Source: Solirubrobacteraceae bacterium (GTDB lineage: Bacteria > Actinomycetota > Thermoleophilia > Solirubrobacterales > Solirubrobacteraceae). From it: DNA of 13,084 bases. Position numbers and translations under genes: made by a program. The notes beneath the pieces are model-generated. The model ran no database searches, was not told the DNA's origin, and was given only the letters and a program-made list of their open reading frames with translations. Below are positions 6,412 to 11,601 of this stretch, in pieces; position 1 is the stretch's first letter, and every line of letters starts with the position of its first letter. The DNA lies in contig JANJUA010000362.1 in the NCBI GenBank assembly GCA_024710825.1, positions 1 to 13,084 of the forward strand, read 5' to 3'.

Positions 6412-6417
6412 TACGAC
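6412..6417 (+). promoter_or_regulatory. Possible -10 (TACGAC) of the LOG-like gene
   Basis: TACGAC lies 7 bases before the ATG at 6425, the same geometry as the other leaderless starts in the window, but its last base is C rather than T. There is no Shine-Dalgarno before this ATG, which supports a leaderless transcript. Confidence 0.35.
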
Positions 6418-6424
6418 TACGTCC

Positions 6425-7153
6425 ATGACCGAGCACGACAGCGGCATCCGGCTGCCTCTCACCGCGGACGAGGAGCTCCTGGCGGCCGGACAGCCGATCG
6501 TCGAGGCGCTGCACACGGACGCGGAGCGCATGGACCGCATGCGCGCGGACCTCGAGATGGGCTTCACCGCGCTGGCCGGCGTGCAGTGCGGCGTCTCCGT
6601 GTTCGGCTCCGCTCGGGTCACCTCCGACCACCCCGACTACCTCGCCGGACGACGCGTCGGCGCGGCGCTCGGGCGGGCGGGCTTCACGGTCATCACCGGC
6701 GGGGGGCCGGGCGTGATGGAGGCCGCCAACCGCGGCGCCCGCGACGTCGGCGCGCCGTCGGTCGGGCTGAACATCGAGCTGCCGTTCGAACAGGGCAGCA
6801 ACCCGTACCTGGACGTGTCGGTGACCTTCCACTACTTCTTCGCCCGGAAGGTCTGCTTCGTGCGCTACGCGACGGGCTTCGTGGTGCTGCCCGGCGGCTT
6901 CGGGACGCTCGACGAGCTCTTCGAGGCGCTGACGCTCATCCAGACGCGCAAGGTCCGCCACTTCCCGGTCGTCCTCGTCGGCAGCTACCACTGGGGGCCG
7001 CTGTGGGACTGGGTGCGCGAGCGGCTCCTGGCCGGCGGCTACGTATCCGCGGAGGACCTGGAGCTCGTCACGCTCTGCGACGACGCCGACGAGGCCGTCG
7101 AGCTGCTGCGGATGGGCGCCGCCGCGCAGGGCCTCGCGCCCGCCGGCGCCTAG
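6425..7153 (+). CDS. LOG family protein (cytokinin riboside 5'-monophosphate phosphoribohydrolase-like, TIGR00730)
   Basis: A 242-aa Rossmann-fold protein of the LOG / 'lysine decarboxylase-like' family. Characterised members cleave N6-modified AMP (and often AMP itself) to free base and ribose 5-phosphate; in bacteria they act mainly in nucleotide salvage. Both signature motifs are intact: GGGPGVMEAAN at residues 92-102 and PGGFGTLDE at 156-164, which hold the catalytic Arg/Glu pocket. The length is slightly longer than short-type LOGs (about 190 aa) because of a 50-residue N-terminal extension rich in acidic residues, as in the longer actinobacterial type. It appears leaderless. Its TAG lies inside a CTAG that is also the stop of the convergent arfB gene. 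Confidence 0.9.
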   Translation: MTEHDSGIRLPLTADEELLAAGQPIVEALHTDAERMDRMRADLEMGFTALAGVQCGVSVFGSARVTSDHPDYLAGRRVGAALGRAGFTVITGGGPGVMEAANRGARDVGAPSVGLNIELPFEQGSNPYLDVSVTFHYFFARKVCFVRYATGFVVLPGGFGTLDELFEALTLIQTRKVRHFPVVLVGSYHWGPLWDWVRERLLAGGYVSAEDLELVTLCDDADEAVELLRMGAAAQGLAPAGA

Positions 7154-7563
7154 TCGCCGTGCTCGGGGCGGCGCCGGTCGCGCTTGCGCTCGCCCTGGCG
7201 GCGCTTGCTCTCCAGCCGGCGCTTGCGTGAGCCCGCCGTCGGCTTGGTCGCGGTGCGGCGGCGCTGGACCGCGAGCCCGCGCGCGAGGCGGTCGCGGAGC
7301 CGCTCGAGCGCCAGCTCGCGGTTGCGCGCCTGCGAGCGCGAGTCCTGTGCCACCGCCACCACGCGAGGGCCGAGGCGGGCGAGCAGGCGCGCCCGTTGGG
7401 CGTCGCTGAGAGCGGCCGACGCGCGCACGTCGAAGATCGCCTCGATGCGCGAGGCGGTGACGTTGGCGTGCTGACCGCCCGGGCCCGACGAGCGCGAGGC
7501 GCGCAGCTCGATCTCGGCCAGCGGGAGCGCCAGATCGCGGGTGACGGGCATCGGGTCATCCAT
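7150..7563 (-). CDS. arfB: Alternative ribosome-rescue factor B (peptidyl-tRNA hydrolase, GGQ domain)
   Basis: A 137-aa release-factor-like protein of the ArfB/YaeJ type, close to the 140 aa of the E. coli protein. It hydrolyses peptidyl-tRNA on ribosomes stalled without a stop codon. The catalytic GGQ is at residues 29-31 in SSGPGGQHANVTASRIEAIFDV. The C-terminal tail (about 104-133, TKPTAGSRKRRLESKRRQGERKRD) is very basic, as needed to enter the empty mRNA channel. The codon-recognition domains of true release factors are absent. The start is either the ATG at 7563 or the in-frame ATG at 7551 (MPVTRDL); the second matches where homologs usually begin, and a weak GGATGA lies before it. Its promoter must lie within the csp upstream region, so the two divergent genes share about 100 bases. 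Confidence 0.88.
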   Translation of the reverse strand: MDDPMPVTRDLALPLAEIELRASRSSGPGGQHANVTASRIEAIFDVRASAALSDAQRARLLARLGPRVVAVAQDSRSQARNRELALERLRDRLARGLAVQRRRTATKPTAGSRKRRLESKRRQGERKRDRRRPEHGD

Positions 7564-7568
7564 TGCCG

Positions 7569-7598
7569 TTGGCAGTCTGACGAGGAACCCGGTACGTT
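7569..7598 (+). promoter_or_regulatory. Promoter of the cold-shock gene (TTGGCA-18-TACGTT)
   Basis: TTGGCA (7569-7574) and TACGTT (7593-7598) are separated by 18 bases. This is the best -35/-10 pair seen in the window, which fits a strongly expressed gene. Transcription would begin near 7604 and give a leader of about 58 bases. Confidence 0.6.
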
Positions 7599-7610
7599 GC
7601 CGCGCGTCAG

Positions 7611-7650
7611 GTCGGAGCGAGGGTCTCCGACGACGCAGAAGCATCGGAGG
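7611..7650 (+). promoter_or_regulatory. csp leader: two competing hairpins around the Shine-Dalgarno
   Basis: GTCGGAG (7611-7617) pairs perfectly with CTCCGAC (7625-7631) across a 7-base loop. The same CTCCGA (7625-7630) can instead pair with a second TCGGAG (7644-7649) that overlaps the Shine-Dalgarno CGGAGGA. The two stems exclude each other: the first leaves the ribosome site free, the second hides it. This layout suggests a temperature- or factor-dependent switch; function is inferred. Confidence 0.5.
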
Positions 7651-7661
7651 AACGGACGCAC

Positions 7662-7865
7662 ATGGCCACCGGAACGGTGAAGTGGTTCAGCGACGAGAAG
7701 GGGTTCGGCTTCATAACCCCGGACGAAGGGTCGCGGGATCTGTTCGTCCACCACAGCTCGATCGTGGCGGAGGGGTACAGGACGCTCGCCGAGGGGGCGA
7801 AGGTGTCCTACGAGGAGGAGCCGGGCGACAAGGGGCCCAAGGCGGTCAACGTCCAGAAGCTCTAG
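7662..7865 (+). CDS. Cold-shock domain protein (CspA family)
   Basis: A 67-aa single cold-shock domain, the standard length for the family. It binds single-stranded RNA and DNA and melts RNA secondary structure. RNP1 is KGFGFI at residues 13-18 and RNP2 is DLFVHHS at 26-32. The start is fixed by the conserved MATGTVKWF opening and by a strong Shine-Dalgarno (GGAGGA, 7646-7651, ten bases upstream). It has its own promoter and a structured leader. Many actinobacteria have several copies, so cold-specific induction cannot be assumed. Confidence 0.96.
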   Translation: MATGTVKWFSDEKGFGFITPDEGSRDLFVHHSSIVAEGYRTLAEGAKVSYEEEPGDKGPKAVNVQKL

Positions 7866-7880
7866 CCAGGGGTGCCGAAG

Positions 7881-7901
7881 CGGCGCCGCGCCGTGGCGCC
7901 G
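7881..7901. terminator. GC-rich hairpin between convergent csp and rhodanese genes
   Basis: CGGCGCC (7881-7887) and GGCGCCG (7895-7901) form a 7-bp stem with a 7-base loop, 15 bases after the csp stop. Further G/C inverted repeats follow near 7923-7936 (GGGG...CCCC). Neither has a T-tract. The 88-base gap between the two convergent stops is otherwise empty, so bidirectional termination is plausible. Confidence 0.4.
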
Positions 7902-7953
7902 GCCACCGGAGCCGTTGCCGCCGGGGGCGGGCCCCTGCCGATCTCCGGCGCGG

Positions 7954-8304
7954 TCAGTGGTCGGCGACGTAGCCGTCGGCCGGCTCGAGCGGCAGTCCGC
8001 GCTCGTGCCAGGCGACGAGCCCGCCCGCCAGCGACCACGCGTCGTATCCTGCCGCCCGGAAGGCGTGCGCCGCCATCGCGGAGCGCACGCCCAGCCGGCA
8101 CTGGAAGATCACCGGCCGGTCGCGGTCGATCGTCGGCGCCTGCGACGCGAGGCGCTCGAGCTCGACGTGTCGCGAGCCCGGCGTCCTGCCCGCCTCGACC
8201 TCGTACGGCTCGCGCACGTCGACGACCTGCGCGCCTTCGCGCTGCAGCTCGGCCGCCCGCTCGGGGCTGACCTCGATGTCGGAGGGGCTGAACGGGTTCG
8301 TCAT
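7954..8304 (-). CDS. Rhodanese-like domain protein (sulfurtransferase)
   Basis: A 116-aa single-domain rhodanese. The active-site loop is CRLGVRS at residues 69-75, with catalytic C69 present, so sulfur transfer is possible. The upstream blocks VVDVREPYEVEAGRTPGSRHVEL (27-49) and the terminal AGGLVAWHERGLPLE (93-107) are typical. There is no signal peptide or membrane helix, so it is cytoplasmic. It is convergent with csp and diverges from the NYN gene across only 24 bases. The actual sulfur donor and acceptor are unknown; GlpE-like thiosulfate use is possible. The start at 8304 follows a TACCCT box by 8 bases, so it is probably leaderless. Confidence 0.92.
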   Translation of the reverse strand: MTNPFSPSDIEVSPERAAELQREGAQVVDVREPYEVEAGRTPGSRHVELERLASQAPTIDRDRPVIFQCRLGVRSAMAAHAFRAAGYDAWSLAGGLVAWHERGLPLEPADGYVADH

Positions 8305-8312
8305 CGACAGCC

Positions 8313-8322
8313 AGGGTACCCG
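8313..8322. promoter_or_regulatory. Palindromic GGGTACCC shared by two divergent promoters
   Basis: The 24-base gap between rhodanese and NYN starts contains the palindrome GGGTACCC (8314-8321). Read on the minus strand it gives TACCCT (8318-8313), 8 bases before the rhodanese ATG. Read on the plus strand it gives TACCCG (8317-8322), 6 bases before the NYN ATG. The two -10 candidates overlap, so polymerase could occupy only one at a time. Confidence 0.45.
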
Positions 8323-8328
8323 TCGGCC

Positions 8329-8727
8329 ATGGCCCAGCCGCTGACCGGCGCCGTGTGGCTCGTCGACGGGATGAACGTCATCGGCTCTCGGCCCGACGGC
8401 TGGTGGCGCGACCGGCCGGGGGCGCAGCGGCATCTGGCCGAGGAGCTGGGCGCGTGGGCGCAGCGCTCCGGCGAGCGCGTCGCGGTCGTCTTCGACGGCG
8501 CCCCGCACGCGATCGACGCGCCCGGGGTGGAGGTCCGCTTCGCCACGCGCCGGGGCCGCGACGCGGCCGACGACGACATCGCCGGCTGGGTGGCGGGAGC
8601 GCAGGACCCCGGCTCGATCCGGGTCGTCACGTCGGACCGCGAGCTGGCTCGGCGCGTCGCGGACGCGGGCGGCGACGTCGTCGCGCCCTCCGCGCTGCGC
8701 CGGCGCCTCAGCCCCAGAAGAGGTTGA
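8329..8727 (+). CDS. YacP-like NYN domain protein (putative RNase)
   Basis: A 132-aa protein of the NYN (PIN-like) ribonuclease fold, YacP-like branch. The opening block LVDGMNVIGSRPDGWWRDR (residues 11-29) is a near-perfect family signature with the first catalytic Asp, D13. Further conserved acids lie in VVFDGAPH, in DAADDDIAGWV and in VVTSDREL, giving a full acidic metal site. The YacP homolog in Bacillus (Rae1) is a ribosome-associated mRNA endonuclease; whether this protein does the same is inference. It is shorter than Rae1 (about 170 aa). The last 20 bases of the gene overlap the 3' end of the convergent acetyltransferase gene. Confidence 0.88.
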   Translation: MAQPLTGAVWLVDGMNVIGSRPDGWWRDRPGAQRHLAEELGAWAQRSGERVAVVFDGAPHAIDAPGVEVRFATRRGRDAADDDIAGWVAGAQDPGSIRVVTSDRELARRVADAGGDVVAPSALRRRLSPRRG

Positions 8728-9538
8728 ACATGCCGAACACGCGCGCCGGCTCGTAGGCGGGCGCGGGGCCGAGCCGCATCCGCGTCGCCTGGTTGATCGG
8801 CGCAAAGCCCCAGGCGCGCAGCGCTCGCACCGCATCCGCGTTGGCGTCGGGCAGCGACACCGTCAGCGGCGCGCCCGGCACGCGCCGCAGGACCGACAGG
8901 AGCGCGATGCCCGCCTCGCGGTCGGTCGCGACGACGCTGGGGCCCAGCCCCCAGGGTGAGCGCACGGCGCTGCCGGCCACGCGCCCCGCCCGCTCGACGA
9001 TGAGCCCCGGAGGGCGGACCATGGCGGAGAAGACGGCGCCGCGATCCTCACCGGTGGCGGCGCGGTCGAGCGCGCGCACGACGGCCATGTCGCGCTCGAG
9101 CAGCGGCCGCACCCCGTCGGCCTGAGGGCGCCCCCGCGGAGGGGAGAGGTCGCGCCAGGCGTGCGCCTCGCCCTCGACGGCGAACCCGGCGCGGCGGTAG
9201 ACCGGAAGGCCCGCGGCGGTCGCGTAGAGCAGGACGGTCTCGGCGCCGCCCGTCCGCAGCAGCTCGATGCAGCCCTCGGTCAGGGCCAGCCCGGCGCCGC
9301 GGCGCCGCGCCCGCGCGGCCACCCCGAGCGCTCCGATCCAGCCGGTGGCGCCGAACCCGGCGACGGCGGCGCCGCCGACGATCTCGTCGCCGAGCAGCGC
9401 CGCGAGCACCTCGCCGGACGGGCAATCCAGCGGAAACCGCAGCAGCCGCCCGACGCTCGCGCCGAGACCGGCTCCGCGCAGCACCTCGACGACGGCGTCG
9501 AGCTCGTCGGGCCGCGCCGGTCGTACGTCGATCCCCAT
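8708..9538 (-). CDS. Two-domain GNAT acetyltransferase
   Basis: A 276-aa N-acetyltransferase. Residues about 3-125 are a canonical GNAT domain: the acetyl-CoA pyrophosphate loop is in LGVAARARRRGAGLAL (71-86), and the family's late LPVYRRAGFAVEGE block is at 111-124. Residues about 150-276 form a second GNAT-like domain of the Acetyltransf_18 type, ending in ATRMRLG...RVFGMFNLFWG. The substrate is unknown. The DUF6458 gene lies 39 bases upstream on the same strand, but a TAGGCT box nine bases before this ATG suggests its own start site. The C-terminal codons overlap those of the NYN gene on the other strand by 20 bases. Confidence 0.88.
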   Translation of the reverse strand: MGIDVRPARPDELDAVVEVLRGAGLGASVGRLLRFPLDCPSGEVLAALLGDEIVGGAAVAGFGATGWIGALGVAARARRRGAGLALTEGCIELLRTGGAETVLLYATAAGLPVYRRAGFAVEGEAHAWRDLSPPRGRPQADGVRPLLERDMAVVRALDRAATGEDRGAVFSAMVRPPGLIVERAGRVAGSAVRSPWGLGPSVVATDREAGIALLSVLRRVPGAPLTVSLPDANADAVRALRAWGFAPINQATRMRLGPAPAYEPARVFGMFNLFWG

Positions 9539-9547
9539 GCCGCCGCG

Positions 9548-9553
9548 AGCCTA
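9548..9553 (-). promoter_or_regulatory. -10 box (TAGGCT) of the GNAT gene
   Basis: On the minus strand TAGGCT lies 9 bases before the ATG at 9538, giving a leader of at most about 3 bases. No Shine-Dalgarno is visible. Confidence 0.45.
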
Positions 9554-9577
9554 GCGGCGCGGCCCCGCCCGGTCGGG

Positions 9578-9790
9578 TCAGGCGTACGGATCGGTGCTGC
9601 GCCGGTCGGGCGGGACGGGCCGATCGGTGACGCGCGTGAGGTAGAAGAGCGAGATCAGCAGTCCGACGGCGCCGACGACCATGAGGATGACTCCGACGGT
9701 CGCCAGCTCGATCCCCGACACCGTCGCCGTCACGGCGAACTTCAGGATCGCGCCGACGGCGATGAGGAAGATGGAGGTTCCGATGCCCAT
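9578..9790 (-). CDS. DUF6458 family two-helix membrane protein
   Basis: A 70-aa protein opening with MGIGTSIFLIAVGAILKFAV, which I recognise as the conserved start of the actinobacterial DUF6458 family. Two hydrophobic helices span about residues 5-26 and 30-51, followed by a short polar tail (TRVTDRPVPPDRRSTDPYA) probably in the cytoplasm. The function of the family is unknown. The start is fixed by the conserved N-terminus. Upstream, TACAGC seven bases before the ATG is an imperfect -10, so a leaderless transcript is likely. It diverges from the leader ORF/zinc peptidase unit across 32 bases. Confidence 0.88.
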   Translation of the reverse strand: MGIGTSIFLIAVGAILKFAVTATVSGIELATVGVILMVVGAVGLLISLFYLTRVTDRPVPPDRRSTDPYA

Positions 9791-9797
9791 GGGGGGC

Positions 9798-9815
9798 GCT
9801 GTACCCGACTAGGAT
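9798..9815. promoter_or_regulatory. Divergent -10 boxes between DUF6458 and the leader ORF
   Basis: TACAGC (9803-9798, minus strand) lies 7 bases before the DUF6458 ATG. TAGGAT (9810-9815, plus strand) lies 7 bases before an ATG at 9823. Their first bases are only 6 bases apart, so the two promoters are packed back to back. The plus-strand TAGGAT is identical to the box in front of the cupin gene. Confidence 0.5.
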
Positions 9816-9822
9816 CGGTTCG

Positions 9823-9870
9823 ATGCAGAAGGTGTGCGACGAGAGGCGCGGGGGAAGCGGACGCCGATGA
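9823..9870 (+). CDS. 15-aa upstream ORF overlapping the zinc peptidase start
   Basis: This ORF begins 7 bases after a TAGGAT -10 box, so its ATG would be at or next to the transcript 5' end. It encodes MQKVCDERRGGSGRR and stops at 9870. Its TGA overlaps the ATG of the zinc peptidase as ATGA. The geometry suggests a leaderless leader peptide that couples translation to the downstream gene. It contains a Cys and is Arg-rich (5 of 15 residues). Conservation is needed to show it is translated. Confidence 0.45.
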   Translation: MQKVCDERRGGSGRR

Positions 9871-10490
9871 CCAACGGGCGTCGCATCGCGCTCTCGGCCG
9901 TCGTCGCCGCCAGCGTGGGCCTGGTGGCCATCGTGGCGCTGCAGGGCGTGAGCGACTCGCTGCCGATACGCCTGCTGCAGTCCGCCGCGATCGGCGTCGT
10001 CGCCATCGCCGTCCTGGCGGCCGCGATGACGTTCGTCCTGGGCCGCCTGGCCGACTGGCGCGACCCGGTGTCCGAGGCGGAGTTCGAGCAGGTGGTGCGG
10101 CGCTCGGAGCGCCTCGCCCACGAGGGGCTCGCCGCGGACCCCGACGAGCTGGACTTCCTGGCCCTGGACCCGCTCGACGACGCCGACTTCGAGGAGCTCG
10201 TCCGCGACGCGCTCGACGACCTGCCCGACCTGCTGCGCAACGCGCTCGAGCACGTCGCGGTCGTGATCTCCGACGACGGCCGCCGCGCGGGCGCCTACGG
10301 CCTCTACCACGGCGACGGCGCCCACCGCGACGACTTCCCGGACCGCATCGTCATCTACCGCGACTCGCTGCGCCGCGACTTCGGCCACCACCCCGAGCTG
10401 CTGCGCGCGCAGGTCGTGCAGACCGTGCGCCACGAGCTCGCCCACCACGTCGGCTTCGACGAGATGGGCGTGCGCGACCTGGGTCTCTAG
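9867..10490 (+). CDS. Membrane-anchored zincin-type metallopeptidase (PF06262-like)
   Basis: A 207-aa protein with two N-terminal membrane helices (about residues 8-29 and 37-58). An acidic linker follows, then a C-terminal zincin domain (about 105-207) with HELAHHVGFDE at 189-199. That gives zinc ligands H189 and H193, catalytic E190 and a probable third ligand downstream (D198 or E199). This motif and the preceding YRDSLRRDFG block match the 'metallopeptidase family' / minimal zincin domain found as a roughly 120-aa stand-alone protein in actinobacteria. The membrane helices are an addition here. The domain should face the cytoplasm if the N-terminus is inside. The ATG at 9867 is chosen, with GGGGGAAG about nine bases before it. 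An in-frame GTG at 9834 would add 11 residues but leaves no room for the leader ORF arrangement. Confidence 0.82.
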   Translation: MTNGRRIALSAVVAASVGLVAIVALQGVSDSLPIRLLQSAAIGVVAIAVLAAAMTFVLGRLADWRDPVSEAEFEQVVRRSERLAHEGLAADPDELDFLALDPLDDADFEELVRDALDDLPDLLRNALEHVAVVISDDGRRAGAYGLYHGDGAHRDDFPDRIVIYRDSLRRDFGHHPELLRAQVVQTVRHELAHHVGFDEMGVRDLGL

Positions 10491-10496
10491 CCGGTC

Positions 10497-10528
10497 CGGC
10501 CGGCGCCGCCGTCGTCAGCCGCCGGCCG
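10497..10528 (+). terminator. 9-bp GC hairpin after the zinc peptidase gene
   Basis: CGGCCGGCG (10497-10505) pairs perfectly with CGCCGGCCG (10520-10528) across a 14-base loop, six bases after the TAG stop. No T-run follows, as is common for actinobacterial terminators. A promoter for the cupin gene lies 25 bases further on, which supports a transcript end here. Confidence 0.5.
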
Positions 10529-10552
10529 TGCGTCACCGCCGGGAGCGCCGGG

Positions 10553-10558
10553 TAGGAT
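10553..10558 (+). promoter_or_regulatory. -10 box (TAGGAT) of the cupin gene
   Basis: TAGGAT lies 7 bases before the ATG at 10566, giving a leaderless transcript. The box and its spacing match the one at 9810-9815. No Shine-Dalgarno is present and no clear -35 was found. Confidence 0.55.
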
Positions 10559-10565
10559 CGCGCGC

Positions 10566-10898
10566 ATGGACACCTGGAGCCTGACCGACCTCGTCGTCGA
10601 GCCGCAGAAGCCGCAGGTCCTGCGCTCCGACGACGGCGCCGCGCGCGCCATCGTCATCCAACTCGAGCCCGGTGAGCAGCTCCAGGACCACCAGGTCCAC
10701 GAGCACGCCTGGGTCCACGTCCACAGCGGCGAGGTCGAGATCGGCCAGAACGGCGCCACCACGACGGCGCCCGCCGGCTTCCTCGCGCACTTCGACCCGC
10801 ACGAGCGCCACGAGGTCACGGCGACGACGGAGGCGCGGCTCCTGCTGATCCTGGCGCCCTGGCCCGGCGTGGGCCGCGACAAGGACTTCGACGCCTGA
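10566..10898 (+). CDS. Small cupin-domain protein
   Basis: A 110-aa single-domain cupin. Motif 1 appears as GEQLQDHQVHEHAWVHVHSGEVEIG (residues 36-60), with candidate metal-binding H45, H47 and further His at 51 and 53. Motif 2 is FDPHERHEV (76-84), with H79 or H82 as the last ligand. It is therefore probably a metal-binding beta-barrel. Single-domain cupins include dioxygenases, isomerases and sensor proteins, and nothing here decides between them. It stands alone: a hairpin precedes its promoter, and its stop is four bases from the stop of the convergent pgl gene. Confidence 0.85.
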   Translation: MDTWSLTDLVVEPQKPQVLRSDDGAARAIVIQLEPGEQLQDHQVHEHAWVHVHSGEVEIGQNGATTTAPAGFLAHFDPHERHEVTATTEARLLLILAPWPGVGRDKDFDA

Positions 10899-10902
10899 GC
10901 CG

Positions 10903-11601
10903 CTACGCGGGCGGCGCCGCCGCCGCGTCCACGACGACCTCCAGCGTCCCCTGCGCCAGCAGCGACGCCGGGGTCGCCGGGTCGGGCCCCGCCGCCACGC
11001 GCGTCATCGCCTCGCGCTTGGAGGCTCCGGCCACGAGCAGGAGCGTCAGCCGCGCGGCGTGCAGCAGCGGAAACGTGAACGTGACCCGGTCGGGCGGGGG
11101 CTTCGGCGAGCCGTGCACCGCAACGACGAGCCGCTCGCGCTCGTCGACCTCGGCATGTCCCGGGAACAGCGAGCAGGTGTGCCCGTCCGGTCCCATCCCG
11201 GCCATCGCGACATCGAACAGCGGCAGCCCGTCCGCCCCCGCCACCACCGAGTCGCGGACCTCCGCCTCGTAGCGGTCGGCGGCCTCGTCGGCGCCGAGCT
11301 CGCCGAGCACACGATGGACGTTCGCGGCCGGTACGGCGATGCGTTCCAGCAGCGACCGACGGATCATCAGGAAGTTGGCGTCCGCGTCGTCGGGCGGCAC
11401 GGCGCGCTCGTCGGACAGCCATATGTGCACGTGGCTCCAGTCGGCCACCAGCGGCGCGAGCAGCTCGTGCGTGCGCTCGGGCGTCGACCCGCCCGCCAGC
11501 GCGAGGTGGAACGGCTGCGACGTCGCGCCGATCAGCCCCGCGACCCGCCGGGCCGCCGTCACCGCCACGTCCTCGAAGCTCTCCACCCGCACCAGTCTCA
11601 T
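10903..11601 (-). CDS. pgl: 6-phosphogluconolactonase
   Basis: A 232-aa enzyme of the DevB/SOL type, near the family's usual 230-260 aa. It hydrolyses 6-phosphogluconolactone to 6-phosphogluconate, step two of the oxidative pentose phosphate pathway, in the cytoplasm. Signature blocks are LALAGGSTP (33-41), LSDERAVPPDDADANF (62-77) and GMGPDGHTCSLFPGH (135-149). The ATG (11601-11599) overlaps the TGA of the upstream GH15 gene as ATGA, with GGAGG just before it inside that gene, so translation is coupled. Zwf or gnd would be expected in the same operon beyond the right edge; this cannot be seen. Confidence 0.95.
   Translation of the reverse strand: MRLVRVESFEDVAVTAARRVAGLIGATSQPFHLALAGGSTPERTHELLAPLVADWSHVHIWLSDERAVPPDDADANFLMIRRSLLERIAVPAANVHRVLGELGADEAADRYEAEVRDSVVAGADGLPLFDVAMAGMGPDGHTCSLFPGHAEVDERERLVVAVHGSPKPPPDRVTFTFPLLHAARLTLLLVAGASKREAMTRVAAGPDPATPASLLAQGTLEVVVDAAAAPPA

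Noticed and set aside
9834..9866. GTG start at 9834 for the zinc peptidase
   Set aside because: It adds only a short Arg-rich stretch. The ATG at 9867 has a plausible GGGGGAAG ahead and an ATGA overlap with the leader ORF. Not excluded.
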